From NCBI GenBank assembly GCA_012295275.1, contig CM022672.1, positions 1,104,943 to 1,168,942 of the forward strand: a stretch of DNA of 64,000 nucleotides. The letters run 5' to 3'. The stretch comes from Chrysomallon squamiferum. Taxonomy: Eukaryota; Mollusca; Gastropoda; Neomphalida; Peltospiridae. Position numbers and translations under genes: made by a program. The notes under the pieces are model-generated. The model saw only the letters and a program-made list of their open reading frames with translations, had not been told where the DNA came from and ran no database searches. Each line of letters begins with the position of its first letter. The first letter of the stretch is position 1. Below, one piece after another: positions 39,324-53,386 of this stretch.

Positions 39324-39974
39324 CAGTTTGGGGGCTCTTCTTAGTTTTCAGACAGCCCTGGTGATGAAAGAGAAATATGGTTCAGAACCAGTTCAAATGT
39401 ACTTGTCTGGAATCTCAGCCCCTCATGTACGTACATTGTTCATTTTCTTAATTCTTTCACTGTGTGATTAAAAACAGCTCCCAGCTGAATCAGCAGAACT
39501 GATACAAACTGATATTAAGAGAAAAGGGTTAATTTAAATATGAATGCTATTCAAAATTATTATTATCCCAATATGATAATAATTATCTTTTAAATTTATA
39601 TTTATTTATTATTATTTTTATTTATTATATATCATATTTTTTATTATTCATTTATTTTTATTGATTATTATTATTTTTATATATTTTTTTTTATATTTAT
39701 TTATTATGTGTTAAATGAATTTTTTTTTGCAGGCATCACAGAGTAAACAGGTTAAAACTCGAGTCGCGGATATGACAGATGAAGAATTTATTCAGTTTTT
39801 ACGCAATTTAGGTGAGGAATGAATTTATATGCACCTCATAACATCTCAGTGATATTTTATATTTGTATATACATATACATATACATATACATACACATAT
39901 GTATGCTTATACATATACATACACACACATACGCATATGCATATGCATATACATATACATACACATACACATAC

Positions 39975-40040
<66 letters not shown>

Positions 40041-40214
40041 TCATATACATATACATATTCATATACAGACACATACTCATACATATGCTTATACATATAC
40101 ATATACATATACATACACATACATATACATACACATATATTTACGTAAGCATATACATACATATACATATACATATACTTACACATATACATATGTATGC
40201 TTATACATATACAC

Positions 40215-40281
<67 letters not shown>

Positions 40282-42800
40282 CACATACACATACATACAT
40301 ACACATACACATACATATATACATACACATATGCTTATACATGTCCATGTACATCTACATATACACATATCTATACATCTATATATATATATATAGATAG
40401 ATAGATAGATAGATAGATACATACATACATTAGCTGATATAATGTTTAAATGGGTAAATATGTAAAACAGCTCTGTGTTCATCTATGGGTAACTCAATGG
40501 TTTTAGGCTTTAAAATTCAGGAGGACAAAATAATTGTATAGTCATTTTAAAGTATCTACACACATGCAAGAAGCAATTTTCTTTCTTATTTAAATATGTC
40601 AATCATTTTATCAAAAAAGTATTATTATTATTGTTATTTTTTCATGTTGATATTGTTATATATCTGGTATTTGTGTTTAAGTCTCTGAGTGTAGTGTGTG
40701 AATGTGTGTGTGTCTGCATGTGAGTGTGTGTTCTTAAACATATCTCAACTCTTAAACCTCCTATTCTAAACACCAAAGAAAATGATAAACCTCTAGTTCT
40801 GATATGAAATGAAAGATCATCTGTTTTATAAATGTGTGTGTGAGTGAGTGTGTATGTTAAAAAGGCTTGCAAAATAGTATTATTAACAGCAACAAAAACA
40901 AAAATGAAGGAACATTTTTTCAAAAATATCTGTCATAAAACTGTTGCATTTTTATTTAACAAAATGTGGGTTTGAAAGAAGAAAGAAAAAACTGTAACTT
41001 AATGACAGCCTTATTAAATATTTACTAACTCTCTAGGTTATTTACCTATGTTTGACATGAATACATTGTACTTGAGTTCATTGACATATATAACAGCCCT
41101 GAGACATAATTAACATTTTAACTTTTTCCTCTCTTGTTTATTTTTTTTCTGTTTGTAATCTTCATGAGTTGTTTTTATGCATGGTTTGATTGGTGAGGTT
41201 TTGTTTTGTATATTATTTCATCAAAAATGTTTGAGTTGGTTGTATCCTGTGGGGGTAGAGCACTAACCAAGAGGTGTGATTGATCAATTCTAAATCCTTA
41301 ACAGTTTTTCCCATTCTAATCAGAGTTACTTGATTCATATCTAGAAGTCATGATATGTTGATTCCTGCTTTAGAAAAAATATGTGTGTAAAAAACATTAG
41401 GTGTGTGTGTGTTTGTAATACTAACATACACATACACACACTCAGACTTAACAGTTTTATTGTGAACACTACATTTTAGAATATACTAATATAGAAAATG
41501 AATTTTATTAAGTCTTACACATTAAAAAAATAATAAAAATAAAAATATAAAATAAATATTAGAGGTTTTGCATTATTACTTGAAAACATCAAACGATTGT
41601 TCATTTCGCTGTTTCATGGTTATTTTTTTTCCCTGTATGAAAATATACATTTTTTTAATCAATCAGTGAGTAAGTCCACACACACACACACACACATATA
41701 TATATTTCAATTTTAGGAGGAACCCCTCCAGAACTTTTGAGAGATCGTGATATGATGAATGTTTACTTACCAGTACTTAGAGCAGACTACAATTTACTGG
41801 ATCAGTTTGAGTAAGTCTGTTACATTCTTTCATTATAATATTCTAGAGTTAAAAATAAGAACTAGAGAAGGTTTCATCAGTAATAATTTACAAACTGGAT
41901 TAAAAAACAGCCTATGTACATTTTATATACTTTTATATATGTATTTTAGCCTATCAACCTTTGATAATAATAAAAAATCATAAGTATGAGGAGATCAGTT
42001 TTATCTGGCTTTTCAACTCGCACACACGCACGCACACACTTACATTTTAACATGGATTGATTAAACACTTGAGCTGTATAAAAAGTCTTTTAAAAATAAT
42101 ATATCAAAATAATAAAGCTTAACTAATCCACTCTTTTCAGCTACACATTACCTGAAGGAGATCCACCATTTTCCTGTCCATTCAGCTTCTTTGATGGTAA
42201 AGATGATGTCCAACATGATATCTACTGTAAGCATTCTCATTTTATTTTGATAATTAGCCAAGATTCAGATTATAAAGTCAGATATTTATTTGTAATTGTG
42301 ATGTCATCATAAATAAGGTAGACCAGTTGACTCTCAGATTTCAGAATAAATGTAGCTGTCTGTCACAACCACTGACATTCCTGCTACAGTTGTGATGTAG
42401 TAGTACTGTGTTTATTGTTGTGCTGTGTTACTAGCAGTCATAGATTGTCCAAAATAATGACAGTTTGTTTTTTACATCATTTATTCATAACGTTTAACAT
42501 ATATTTACACATAAATGAATTAGCATTCATGGTATTATTAATGTGTTTAAGGACTGGTTACATATGATTTTAAATGTTTATATTTTCAAATTTGAACCAA
42601 TGACCACTAACTTGAATTAAAGTGTATATCATAAAATAAATCTTTCTTTTTTTTTTGCAGCATGGAGACAAGTTACAAGTGGACCATTCTCAGTGAAGAA
42701 ACTACCTGGCGGCCATTTCTACTTAAAAGATGAGAAAAACAAGGAAGCATTGCTAGATATAATAAATAAAGATTTCAGTGGAATGAATGAAATGCTTTAA
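38365..42800 (+). CDS. OLAH: S-acyl fatty acid synthase thioesterase, medium chain (type II thioesterase)
   Basis: OLAH hydrolyses the growing acyl chain from the phosphopantetheine arm of type I fatty acid synthase (or a related polyketide synthase), releasing medium-chain acids in the cytosol. Coding exons: 38365-38488, 38930-39068, 39327-39426, 39733-39811, 41717-41810, 42141-42226, 42661-42800; all GT-AG, in phase, 762 nt, 253 aa (human OLAH 265). The alpha/beta-hydrolase landmarks are [30 protein letters not shown], the nucleophile elbow GHSLG (Ser88, codon split by an intron), LGGTPPELL, and GGHFYL (His226); Asp201 in FFDGKDD completes the triad. Triad spacing (113 and 25 residues) is close to human (111 and 25). 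ATG 38365 is the first in-frame Met in an exon opening at 38352 and its 5' side is probably untranslated. Confidence 0.95.
39292..39323. repeat. OLAH: T32 run forming an OLAH acceptor tract
   Basis: Thirty-two T residues run directly into CAG at 39324-39326, the acceptor of the exon that completes the catalytic Ser codon. The run serves as polypyrimidine tract. Confidence 0.9.
39865..40432. repeat. OLAH: (ATACAT)n satellite-like tract, about 560 bp, in an OLAH intron
   Basis: A hexanucleotide array of ATACAT with ACACAT variants fills this stretch and ends in (GATA)n at 40396-40420. All the long Tyr/Ile/His/Thr frames on both strands come from it. It sits in the intron 39812-41716. Confidence 0.95.
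41246..41292 (+). mobile_element. Possible tRNA-derived SINE fragment
   Basis: TGTGGGGGTAGAGCACTAAC followed about 20 bases later by TGATCAATTC resembles the D-arm/A box and B box of a SINE head. It lies in an OLAH intron. Similarity is short and it could be chance. Confidence 0.25.
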
Positions 42801-43213
42801 TGATAAATGAAACTTTTAAAGTGGTTTTAAATGATCTGAATATATATATATATATATTTGGAAGATTTATCTATTTCTAGCCATATCTCAGTCTGTCTAT
42901 CTATCCATCCATCTATATATCAATCTGTCTATCTTTCTATCTCTTCACACAACAGAAACCTAAAGAAATGCAGAATTCATTGTTAAATAGGTTGTATATG
43001 TCTATAAAACACAGTATGCTTGACATACTATGCAAAAATAATAACATAAAATGTTTAGTTTATAAAAAAAATTAAGATATATATTTTTTGATAAATAATT
43101 TTATACAAAGTTAATGTTTTATATAAGTTTAAGATATATTTATAATTTTTTAAGTTTGATTTTTAGATTTTATTCCTGCCATATATTTCTATCATTTTCA
43201 GGGAAACCTTTTA

Positions 43214-43247
<34 letters not shown>

Positions 43248-44450
43248 ACAAATGTACACATAAATACAAACACACTCACACATAAACACACATACAGACA
43301 AACACTTAATGATATAAAACAATGTAAAGGTATTGATGTTGATCTTTACAAAAATTCAGGTGATTTCCACAACAAATTTAATTAGTTGTTTTAATTATGA
43401 GACAACTTTGTCCCTGTGATGAGGTTTGGCTGTGTATAATTTAACCAGTTCATCAAACAATGCAATTATTTATGCTCATAATTATGTGATCTCACTGCAG
43501 TGATTCAAACACACATAATAATAATATTTTATTTTCTGAAAAACACATTTATTTACCATAACAAATTGTTTGATAACAAATCTATGCAAAATTGTTGTTC
43601 TTCTAATGTATATAGTATATTTGAAAATTTAATTTTATTGTTCTGAAATATAAAAAAAAAAATATTTAAAATGTGGTCAATAAATAAGATGATATATTAA
43701 CATACATATAAGTATTAACTAATTATATTTACTTACTTATTTACTATTAACACATTTTGAATTTTACTGTTACAAGTGTTACGACTCATAATTCTGGAAT
43801 TACCTCTTTCTGTATGGAAGTGTCATCTACTTCTGTAATGCAGACAAGAAACAGGCTTTCAGTGACCAGTTCTAAAAGCTTATTGTTTTATTTTCTTTAA
43901 TATTATTTTCAGTAAGAAATAGTCAACATTATGAAATACCACAAAAAAAAAAAAAGGTACCATCCAAAAACAGGACATTGTGTAAATGTATTACATTATA
44001 TTTGATGGATGCTGACCCTATCAGAATTATGTTGATTCTATTGTAATATTTCTGTTTTTGGTTCCTGTGTTATTTGTAACTGTTCTAGATACACACTGAA
44101 TTCCAATGAAGGCTAGACATTATTTTTTAGCCAAGTGATGTTTATTTTGGGGTTTTTTTAATGACAAAATTCATTTTTATAAACATTTTATTGTAATCAT
44201 ATTTTCATAAATTATTTTTATTTTGATTTTATTTTTATTTATTTTATTTTTTAATTAATTAATGTTTTATATTATGTTTTGATTCTGTTTGTCAATTCAT
44301 TAATTTTGATGCATTGTATTTTCTTATGTGTATCCATGCCTTTTACTGTTTTAGAATTATATAATTAACCTCAAGATTTGTCTTTGAGCAAAATTAACTC
44401 TGTCAAAATCCCTTTTTGATTTTAATAAAGAAACTAAAAATATTACGAAG
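42801..44450 (+). other. OLAH: Probable OLAH 3' UTR and downstream AT-rich DNA
   Basis: No coding frame is supported here. AATAAA words occur at about 43679 and 44424, either of which could serve polyadenylation. A (CA)n tract lies at 43214-43252 and a (TA)n tract at 42841-42856. Confidence 0.4.
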
Positions 44451-45091
44451 TTTGTTTTAATTCTGTAAATAGAGGAGTTTTTGTCAGTTTTACTTTCTAA
44501 CCAGCTTGATATTTTTGTTACGTTTATTTCAGAAGAAGAAGAATATTTAGAATTTGTTTTCTTTCTTTAAAAAATAATGGGGTATCTTCAAAAAGACCTA
44601 GAAAATTCATTTATGATTAATGTGCAGCTTATGCACCAAGCCTACTTAATAATTCTATACAGTATTTTATTAAATAATAGAATTTGTATACATTAGAATG
44701 CAGTGGTTTTTCTACCTCAAATGATCAAAAAGTTTAAAATAAAGGATTTTTTTAACAGTGCATATGAACATTCTGTCAACCCATCACATAAGATAATACT
44801 TTGAGAGGGAAAATATAATTTAAAAATAAATAAATAAACATGTAAAACGATAAAAGGAATAAAATAAATTACTTCCCATAAACCAAGTGTGTTAGAAAAT
44901 TATGGGTAGGTAAGCTATGTTATCTTAAAAGTTAGAAGTTATCTTTCTTGGATTAATAAATATATTTTTTAAATATCCATCGTTGCTAACTAGGTTTTTG
45001 CTAAATAATAACATTTTTAGATTATAATAATGTACTTTGACCATATGAACTACTGTTTTATAGATGCAAATTATACATTATTTGAGCGGGG

Positions 45092-45140
<49 letters not shown>

Positions 45141-45170
45141 TAACTTTTATAACCATCGGTTACAACGTTC

Positions 45171-45217
45171 GGGAATTCCCGGTGAAGGTCAAAGATCATG
45201 CTATTGTTATGACGTCA
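45171..45217. promoter_or_regulatory. Cluster of transcription-factor motifs
   Basis: Within 47 bases lie a palindromic kappaB-type site GGGAATTCCC (45171-45180), a direct repeat DR1 nuclear-receptor site AGGTCAAAGATCA (45186-45198) and a perfect CRE TGACGTCA (45210-45217). No gene starts nearby, so it could be an enhancer or a promoter of an unseen transcript. Confidence 0.4.
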
Positions 45218-45921
45218 CAACTAGACGCCAAAATGACATAACCAAATGGAGTTCAGCTGTTTTAGACACTTAGGTATTGTTTTTCTTTTCTTTTTATTTC
45301 TTTATTTTGTTTTGGACATGAAGAATTTATGTGAAGCTTATTGTGTTTTTATTCATAAAAAGATAAAAAGTAATATGCTAATTAGACAAAGAAGTATGGA
45401 TGTTCAGAAACAGAAATATACACACATACACTGATATATATTTATATATACATTTGTCAGAGATTGATTAACATAGGCGTATTTCAGAAACGTTTTCCCT
45501 CATGCAGATTATTGTAATCACAGAAACATACGTCAACACGTGTATATAAACAAACTACATCTACGAAATGTTCTGGAACAAATTTGTTTCGGTACAGTCA
45601 AAGAATTAATCCAAAGTCAGACATCATTTTATCTCGAAGTAACCTTCAATTTTTATTTATTTATTTATTTATTTATTATTATTATTATTATTTTTATTAT
45701 TATTATTATTACTACCACTACTACTACAACAACAACAACAACAAGGTGGAGAAAGTAAACTATTTTCCTCCTTACCATTGCCTGCTCTTACTTGTTAGCA
45801 GGAAGAGTGTTAATTCTGATTTGAAATTCAACTTTTATATGAAACTTCTCATAATACCACAAATGAAAACACTGAAGACAATGTTTGCTACACCAGTCAT
45901 TTAGCGGAAAATTAAGCATTT

Positions 45922-45996
45922 CAGCAGTGGTAACTGTGAGGATCGATCCCACGTCCAATCAGACTAGCAGGCCACTACTGAGATACTTTCTGCGCC
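45922..45996 (-). mobile_element. tRNA-derived SINE head on the minus strand
   Basis: Read on the minus strand, TATCTCAGTAGTGG (45985-45972) matches an A box and GGGATCGATCCTC (45951-45939) a B box, with tRNA-like spacing and a GGCGCAGA start. Downstream on that strand the sequence runs about 220 bases into (GTT)n, (AGT)n, (AAT)n and (AAAT)n tracts at 45653-45743, a plausible SINE tail. The whole unit may span about 45650-45996. Confidence 0.5.
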
Positions 45997-46429
45997 TTAG
46001 AAATTCCAGAATAAAGATAATATTGGCGCCATTCGGTTTAACCTGAGATCTTGTTTTTCAGACGCACGTCACAATAAAATCCAGTGAAGAGATGTTACCT
46101 ACCGCGAGTTTCAGTTTATAACATCTAAAAATAAACAGTGAACATTTTCAAAAGTTGAAAAAGGAAATTAGTGCCAGTTTATTAAGTTATTTCAACCTAA
46201 AACCAAAATTATTTTGTAATGTGTCTTAATTTATCGACACTTGTTAAGTTCCTTGGGTGCATTGAATCACATTACAAAATTAAAGTATTTAATTAAAATT
46301 AGACTCCTTCTGTTGTTGTTGTTGTTGTTGTTGTTTTTGTTGTTGTTGTTGTTGTTGTTGTTCTTCTTCTTCTTATTATTATTATAGAGGCTGGAATTTC
46401 TTCTTCTTATTTTTTGTTTGTTTGTTTGT

Positions 46430-46481
<52 letters not shown>

Positions 46482-47978
46482 TGATGATGATGATGATGAT
46501 AAAAACGAAAAGTTGCAGGATTTTTCTTTCTTTTCCAATTATTTTGTTCTTTCAAATGTTTAATATGATGATGAAAATAAATAAATAAAGGTATAAAGAA
46601 AAAAAAAAAATAACATCACCACCACCAACAAGAACAAACAAACAAAAAAAGAGAAAAAAAGAAGAAAGACAAAAATAAGACATAAACAAACAAAAAAAAT
46701 AATCATGCCAGCATCCACTAAAACTGCAGTTTTTTAAGAAAATGTTTATCAGTACATCAAGTTAACTTTTAATAGTAAAATAATTTCTTATCGCTGTCCT
46801 TAAAATAACGTCTTCGGTATTGAGATCTGTCGAAATGGCTATAAATGATATCAATGACTCAACAGATATAAAACATAACATTCACCAGAGACGTGTCCAG
46901 AAAAGTTAAATTTTTAATTTGACTTTTCTGTTTAACGAACTGCAAACTAAAAGCCTGGAGATCACTGACTTTTTGTGCAAGCAGCAGACAAATTATACTA
47001 TGTCGTACTGCATCTCTGTCTGCTTTTGTCGTGAAGACGTATTACGACCAGGTACTGACCCAGACGATTAAACCCAGACCTCTCTCGATGCACGACACAC
47101 ACGTTTGAAGAGTTCCATACGCACGCTGAAGACAGCTCCTCGCTATACAGTTATAAAATTATAGTAGAAATATTTTTTAGAAAAACTGTAGATGAGAAAT
47201 TTTAAGAATAAGAGACCTTTACTGAGTAAAGTTATTTGAAGTTCACGTACCGCAGTTTAAAATTCTATTTTTTTATTGTTATTTTTATTACTGATATTGT
47301 TGTTGTTATTGCTGTTATTGTAACAATCATCATCATCGTCGCTATCGTAAGCTCAAATGTTTATTTTGAGGGAATAATATCACAATAAATAAAAAAAACT
47401 AATGCATTCGTTCATCTTCACAAATTTATAAAAACTTTATTATTAGCCAGTAATGGTTGTCACAAGTATGCAAAACATGTTTAGGCTATTTCCTCGCACC
47501 ATCAAAGGTACACTTTATCCAGTTTATTGCGTACGCAAATTATCCTTCGCTACCACTGATTCTGTTTGACATATACAAAATCAAAACAGCACACTCTTCA
47601 GCTGTTCAAGTTACTGTTTTCTTTGGCTGCCATTTACATAATCTGAGCATTTAGCCAAATCTCGATCAGTAATTAAAGTCAGGTTTAAGTGTATTTTCTA
47701 CTTTTTACAGTAATCGTCGGATATACTTAATTGCACTCAGCGTTAGCAGAGCGGAAACGTGATCTAAATGGCAAACGTAAAGTTAAACACTGCAGGATAG
47801 GAGAGCGTTTTAACTTATACTTTTTGCGTGCAAAAGGTTATTTTCAGGTTGTTGCTTTTTTTTTTTTTTTTTTTTGGTGAATGTTATGTGGTGATTTATT
47901 TTTTCTGAAGGTTAAATTGTAAATCTTAGTACAAATGAATCAATGTAGTAACAAGAACAAGAAGACAATATGCACATA

Positions 47979-48046
<68 letters not shown>

Positions 48047-48829
48047 AAATATCAGTGTTATTGTTTTTGTTTTTTAAATTACTCTTCTCATATGAGTTTA
48101 TAGACAAACAAAATGGTTGAAAAACAAATTCTTAAAGTGCTTTAGTTATATTCTTTCTTTTTTTAAATCTGGGTGTGGCATATAGTGTATTTTATCTCAT
48201 TTCTCTCTCGATTTTTTTTTTGACTTGTAAACTGAAAAGATTTCAATGTGTGATGCCTAATTTAAAATTTTAAAGGTATTTAGGTTCCTGGTTTGTGTAT
48301 AGTGCTAGGCAAAGTGACCTAACTCTATCTATCTATCTATCTATCTATCTATATGCATGTGTATATGAATAAATGAGTTATTACTTTATTCAAAATCATG
48401 AAATAAAAATAACAAGGAATAAGTAATTATCTGGATCCCTTAGAAATCACTTTCCAGTTTCGATTACCTTCTGAACTATTAATCTGCTGTCTTGCTGCAT
48501 TCTGTCAGAGTAAATAAACTTTCTTTGGGGCTTATGTGGATGCTCTAAAGAACCGAAGTGTCAATATTTATTGCTTTAGTCTGCAAACGTCTGAATCTAA
48601 TTTGTTTCAAATATTACTGGGAAACCCTGCAGAACAGTTATTCAGGACAAAAAGGTTAAAGCGTGGGCAAAGAGGTTTTTCTTTTCTTTTTTATATTTTC
48701 TTTTCGTTATTCTTCCATTTTTTTTAAAATTATTATTATTATTTTTTATTTGATATATCTATCTATCTATCTATCTATCTATATATTTAAAAATAAATAA
48801 AAATTAAAAATATATATAATTGTATATGC

Positions 48830-48898
<69 letters not shown>

Positions 48899-49525
48899 AA
48901 AAAGAAAACAAAAAAGAAACGGTTGTTTTTGCTAGATACGTGCAAAAAAGTAATTATTTACTCATTATAGTTTTAAAGGTTATTCGTTCCAGTGGCAATG
49001 TATTTCTCTAGATACCTGAATAGATCATATTTCAAAGCGATTACAGACTTTTTGGATGGCTTCTCAAACCAAAGGTTATTATTGTTATTATTATTATTAT
49101 TATTATTTTCTTTTTTTCTTCAAATTTTTAATTTTTAATTATTATCCATTTGATCTTCTTTTAGTTTTTGTTTGTTTGTTTTTCTGTTTAATTCTTTGTA
49201 AAAACGTGCTATTCATGGAATGAAAGTTTTTTTTATACTTCAGACAGTAAAACAAAAGTGTGGAGGAAAATTACAAAATAATATCAATATGGAAATATTC
49301 GAAGGACGCTAGATGACTAATAAATCAAGCAGAAATGATTACATTTGTCAAAAAAATACTTTCGTAACGATCTGTTAGTACAATGTGAGTCACAAATTAA
49401 AGAAAATGACAGACTCCATGCTATTCCTTTGGCGTCTTATACTACTGTCTTATGTTTCGTATTAGTAATGGATGATAATATGAGTAAAGAACAAACAAAC
49501 CCATAATTTAGAAACACATACATTT

Positions 49526-49585
<60 letters not shown>

Positions 49586-50547
49586 AATAAATAAATAAAT
49601 GACATTTGTGTCTTTACTATACAATAATTATACTTTAAATATTAAATTTGAAAAATGGACCCTCTGCTTTGGCATATTTATTTTTCTAGCGATGCCTACA
49701 GCTATAGGTCAAAATGGTAGCAGACACGTCTTTTTAACAAACTTTCAAATGCAGTAATGGACTTTCCGTGAAATTCTGCTGACTTCAAATTACATCTTTA
49801 TTTCCACAAAACACAGCCTGGTCCATATTTTTTGCCAATTTTTTTTAGGCTTGATAAATCGATTAAAGAACATGAGCTATGAAAAGAATTCAATTACTGA
49901 GCTAAAGTAAATACTACTGTTGTCACCGGAAGGCGCCCGGTAACGACGAAAACATAAAACGTCGATTTGATTTGGTTTTCTTCTTAAATTCCACCAATTG
50001 ATGTAAAAGCATTAAATCGAACCGAACCATTGGTACAATATACAGCCTGATTTCCAGCAAACATCAAATAAAATTTGTCAAATAAACCGTTATTGAATTA
50101 CATGGAAATTTAATTATTTCTTTTTATCCATGTTCAATAAGTAAGAGTGGGTCTTTTCACAAGAATGAAATGTTTGTTTCGTATTTGTGCCTGCTTTCTG
50201 GCTTACTGTAACACGACACAAGAGGTTAATTCACAAATTTTCTCTAGCACAAGCATGCTCGCACGCAAACGTCCGAACGGTCACCCATTTGTTTGCTTGT
50301 TGTTGCTGTTTTCAAATTCTATACATCATAGAGTAAGATACAAATGAGGTACACGGTAGGTTTATGCATGGATCGTTTTCAGTAAGCTTCCTTTAGAAAA
50401 CTGTTAATGCATACTTGATATTGGAAAACACCCACAAAATAACCTTTCATATTTACCTGAACATCAGAATATTACTGACAAAATAATCAGCGATTGATTT
50501 TCTTCTGTTCTTTTTGGTTTATTTGTTTATTTGTTTGTTTATTTATT

Positions 50548-50624
<77 letters not shown>

Positions 50625-50909
50625 TTTATTGTTGATAATTGTCACATTCATTTTGTAATCTGTGGAGGTTTTAGACAGATGATCTGAGGAGACAGAAATA
50701 AAATAAAATTAGATGAAATGATTAAAATGTCGATTTTGGCAGATGTACAGTTAATGGCCGCCAATTTGTCTGCATCATCATCATCGTCGTCGTCGTCATC
50801 ATCATAATTACTATTGTTGTTGATTTTACTGTTACTGCTATTATTCATCATAATCATTTCAGACTTCAGTTCAAGATTAGTTTTTGGTCGGAAATTATTC
50901 TATCAATAT

Positions 50910-50984
<75 letters not shown>

Positions 50985-51718
50985 GGTACACGCAATGTCT
51001 GAAACGTACAGAATAGAAATATATCTGATATCATTATAGTAGTTTATAGAAAATTGTTTTAGAGATAATTGGCATCGAACAAGTACACATAAACATGAAC
51101 AAAAATACAAGCACAGCGCGCACACACACACAGATACATGCGTATATAATGTGTATATATATGCATGTGTGTATATATATATATATATATCTAAAGTTTC
51201 TCGGCTTTTTAGCTAAGATCAAAAGGTAGTATGTACGTACGTACGTATATCTCTTACTGAGTGCTTGTATGTATACATGTGTAATGTATTTACGTTTATT
51301 TAGCAAAGTACACTCGTGTTTAGGATAAACTGTTCATTCGATGACAAATTCCGTTAATAGTTAATTAAAACTAGTTACATTCCAGTGTGTACAGCACTAC
51401 GTGAATCAAGTCCTTACCTGTGCGTTGTTTGTTTATGATTATTTTTGTCTTTACCTTCTAAACAGACAAGTAATTAGTGAGCACAGAACTGACGACTGAT
51501 TTAAAACATCTGTCAAGGGAGTAAAACGTTTTGTTTTACCTGTTTGTATTCGTATACTTATTAATTTGTCAGCACCTCTCTGTTTCAAGTGTTACACACG
51601 CATACACACGTGACTACGCCAGCACACACACACAGACACATACACATACGTGTGTATTCGTGATAATGCATATATCTGTATGTATGTGTGGGTAAGTATT
51701 TATGTTTGCACGTATGTA

Positions 51719-51726
<8 letters not shown>

Positions 51727-51798
<72 letters not shown>

Positions 51799-51838
51799 TG
51801 TATGTATGTATGTATGTATATATATATATATATATATA
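51727..51838. repeat. (TA)n(TATG)n(TA)n compound microsatellite
   Basis: TA repeats surround about twelve TATG units. The structure is nearly palindromic in its TA arms and accounts for the Tyr/Ile/Met/Cys-rich frames here. Confidence 0.9.
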
Positions 51839-52874
51839 CAAAGGTTTACCTACCTACATATATACATACATATATTTGCGTTTTCTAAGATCCTTGGAGT
51901 TAGGCCTAGGAATGCTTATCTAAATATACACATAACAACAATTTTCTATATATTAGAAGTCTAATAATGTCAATATAAACAGTTCAGTTTTTCCTTTTCT
52001 TTTCTTTACAGATTATCTTTTAAAATCTGCCATGTATTTTAATATATAATTCTGAATAATTATATACGTTACTGAAGAAATGTACAGTACAGTGCGCTTT
52101 ATATTTTCCGACCTTTGTATACAGTCCGGTATGTAAATCACATGTGACATGACAGACATTTTTATGACTCATAATAGTCGAGCATAATAATTGCTTCTTT
52201 CAGAATTTAATAACCATTAATTATAAATTCCCGACGAAGGAATCTATTGACTATAAAATAAATGGTACAGTAATGCATGGTAGTTATAATTCCCGATTCC
52301 TCTATGCGAGTTGTATTTCAATAAAATGCATCACATTCCAACTTCGATTTCTTGTGTTTAGATTTTTAATGTCAAAATTGGTGTCAAAATTGCAAATTTC
52401 CTTCGCATGTTAGCCCAACCATCCTTGCTTCCGACCTTGAATGACACAAAGCTGAACACCGTAAAGAGCCGATATGGACATATTGTCACCATACATGGAA
52501 CACTTGAGGTAATTCGAGTGCCGTCGTGTATGTTTCAAACAATCCACTCCAGCACAGGTTTTTCATTTATATTCCGGATATGCTGTCCGGAAAAGAAAAA
52601 CGATCTCTCCAATTATAAAACCTGTCCTCAACAGAATTTTCTTTTCTTTCAAATTATATCTTTTTAGACAATCAGGAGGCATTGTATTTTATTAATTAAA
52701 AACAAAAAACAAATAATAATAATAAATAAATAAGGAATTAAAAAGCAGTGGAAAAGATAGGTTAACTGTATTTCACTTTAGAGAACTAGAACTAGCTTTG
52801 TAGCCGACTGCTGTGAAATATAACACTGATAATAAGAAATAACAAATAAATTAAAACTAAAAATAAATAATAAT

Positions 52875-52956
<82 letters not shown>

Positions 52957-53386
52957 GTCATATATTAAAAAGGTGGGGTGGCCTCTACAACATGGTGGCT
53001 GGTAAAATTGGTTTCACTGTGTATTTAGATATTATTTAATTTTACCGAATTCATTTGTAAGCCGCATTCGCTTTAATGGCTGAAGTATTTTGAAGAATAA
53101 TGCTTTACAATTACAAGGATCGAAAACTTATTTTCCCCATCCGTTCACGCTTGAATTTTATGATACTGAACTTTTAATGAAATTATAAATAACCAAACGT
53201 ATTCTGCGCAAATCAGCTCTTCGGATAAAATATGTCTTCCTTGCGAAGACGTAAAATTTCGTTTTACGACTGAACGAAGAAAAGATGCAAGGTCCTTATT
53301 CGGAGACTGATTAATTGGAATTGTGAAAAGCATTCATACAAATATATATATTTTTATTATTATTACCGGGGCAGTAAGAAATATTC

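Larger units (their letters stand above)
44451..53386. other. Gene-poor region rich in microsatellites
   Basis: I see no supported gene. Main tracts: (ATT)n 45095-45140; (TTTA)n/(ATT)n 45653-45710; (GTT)n 46311-46362; (AAT)n then (GAT)n 46432-46500; (TC)n 47982-48044; (ATCT)n 48326-48352; (AG)n 48833-48896; (AAT)n 49528-49577; (ATT)n 50558-50610; (TTTA)n/(ATT)n 50908-50983; (TA)n/(TATG)n 51727-51838; (AG)n 52877-52952. Islands of more balanced composition occur at 45.16-45.26, 45.93-46.12, 46.83-47.15, 49.90-50.35 and 52.38-52.65 kb. Confidence 0.6.

Noticed and set aside
39865-40432. CRISPR-like regular repeats
   Set aside because: Units are 6 bp with no unique spacers; this is a microsatellite in a eukaryotic intron.
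39819-40482. Several 70-177 codon Tyr/Ile/His/Thr/Met frames on both strands
   Set aside because: All are translations of the ATACAT array; any frame of this repeat is open.
45935-45996. Functional tRNA gene on the minus strand
   Set aside because: Box spacing is tRNA-like but stems are mismatched and the sequence continues into a SINE-like body and tail.
49918-49960. Palindrome-like CACCGG...CCGGTAAC around GGCGCC as a possible site-specific recombination site
   Set aside because: The arms are too short and imperfect, and no recombinase or second copy is present.
52407-52667. Plus-strand frame MLAQPSLLPTLNDTK...
   Set aside because: Composition is balanced, but no initiation context or usable splice pair was found and the opposite strand also has a short open frame; left as unassigned.
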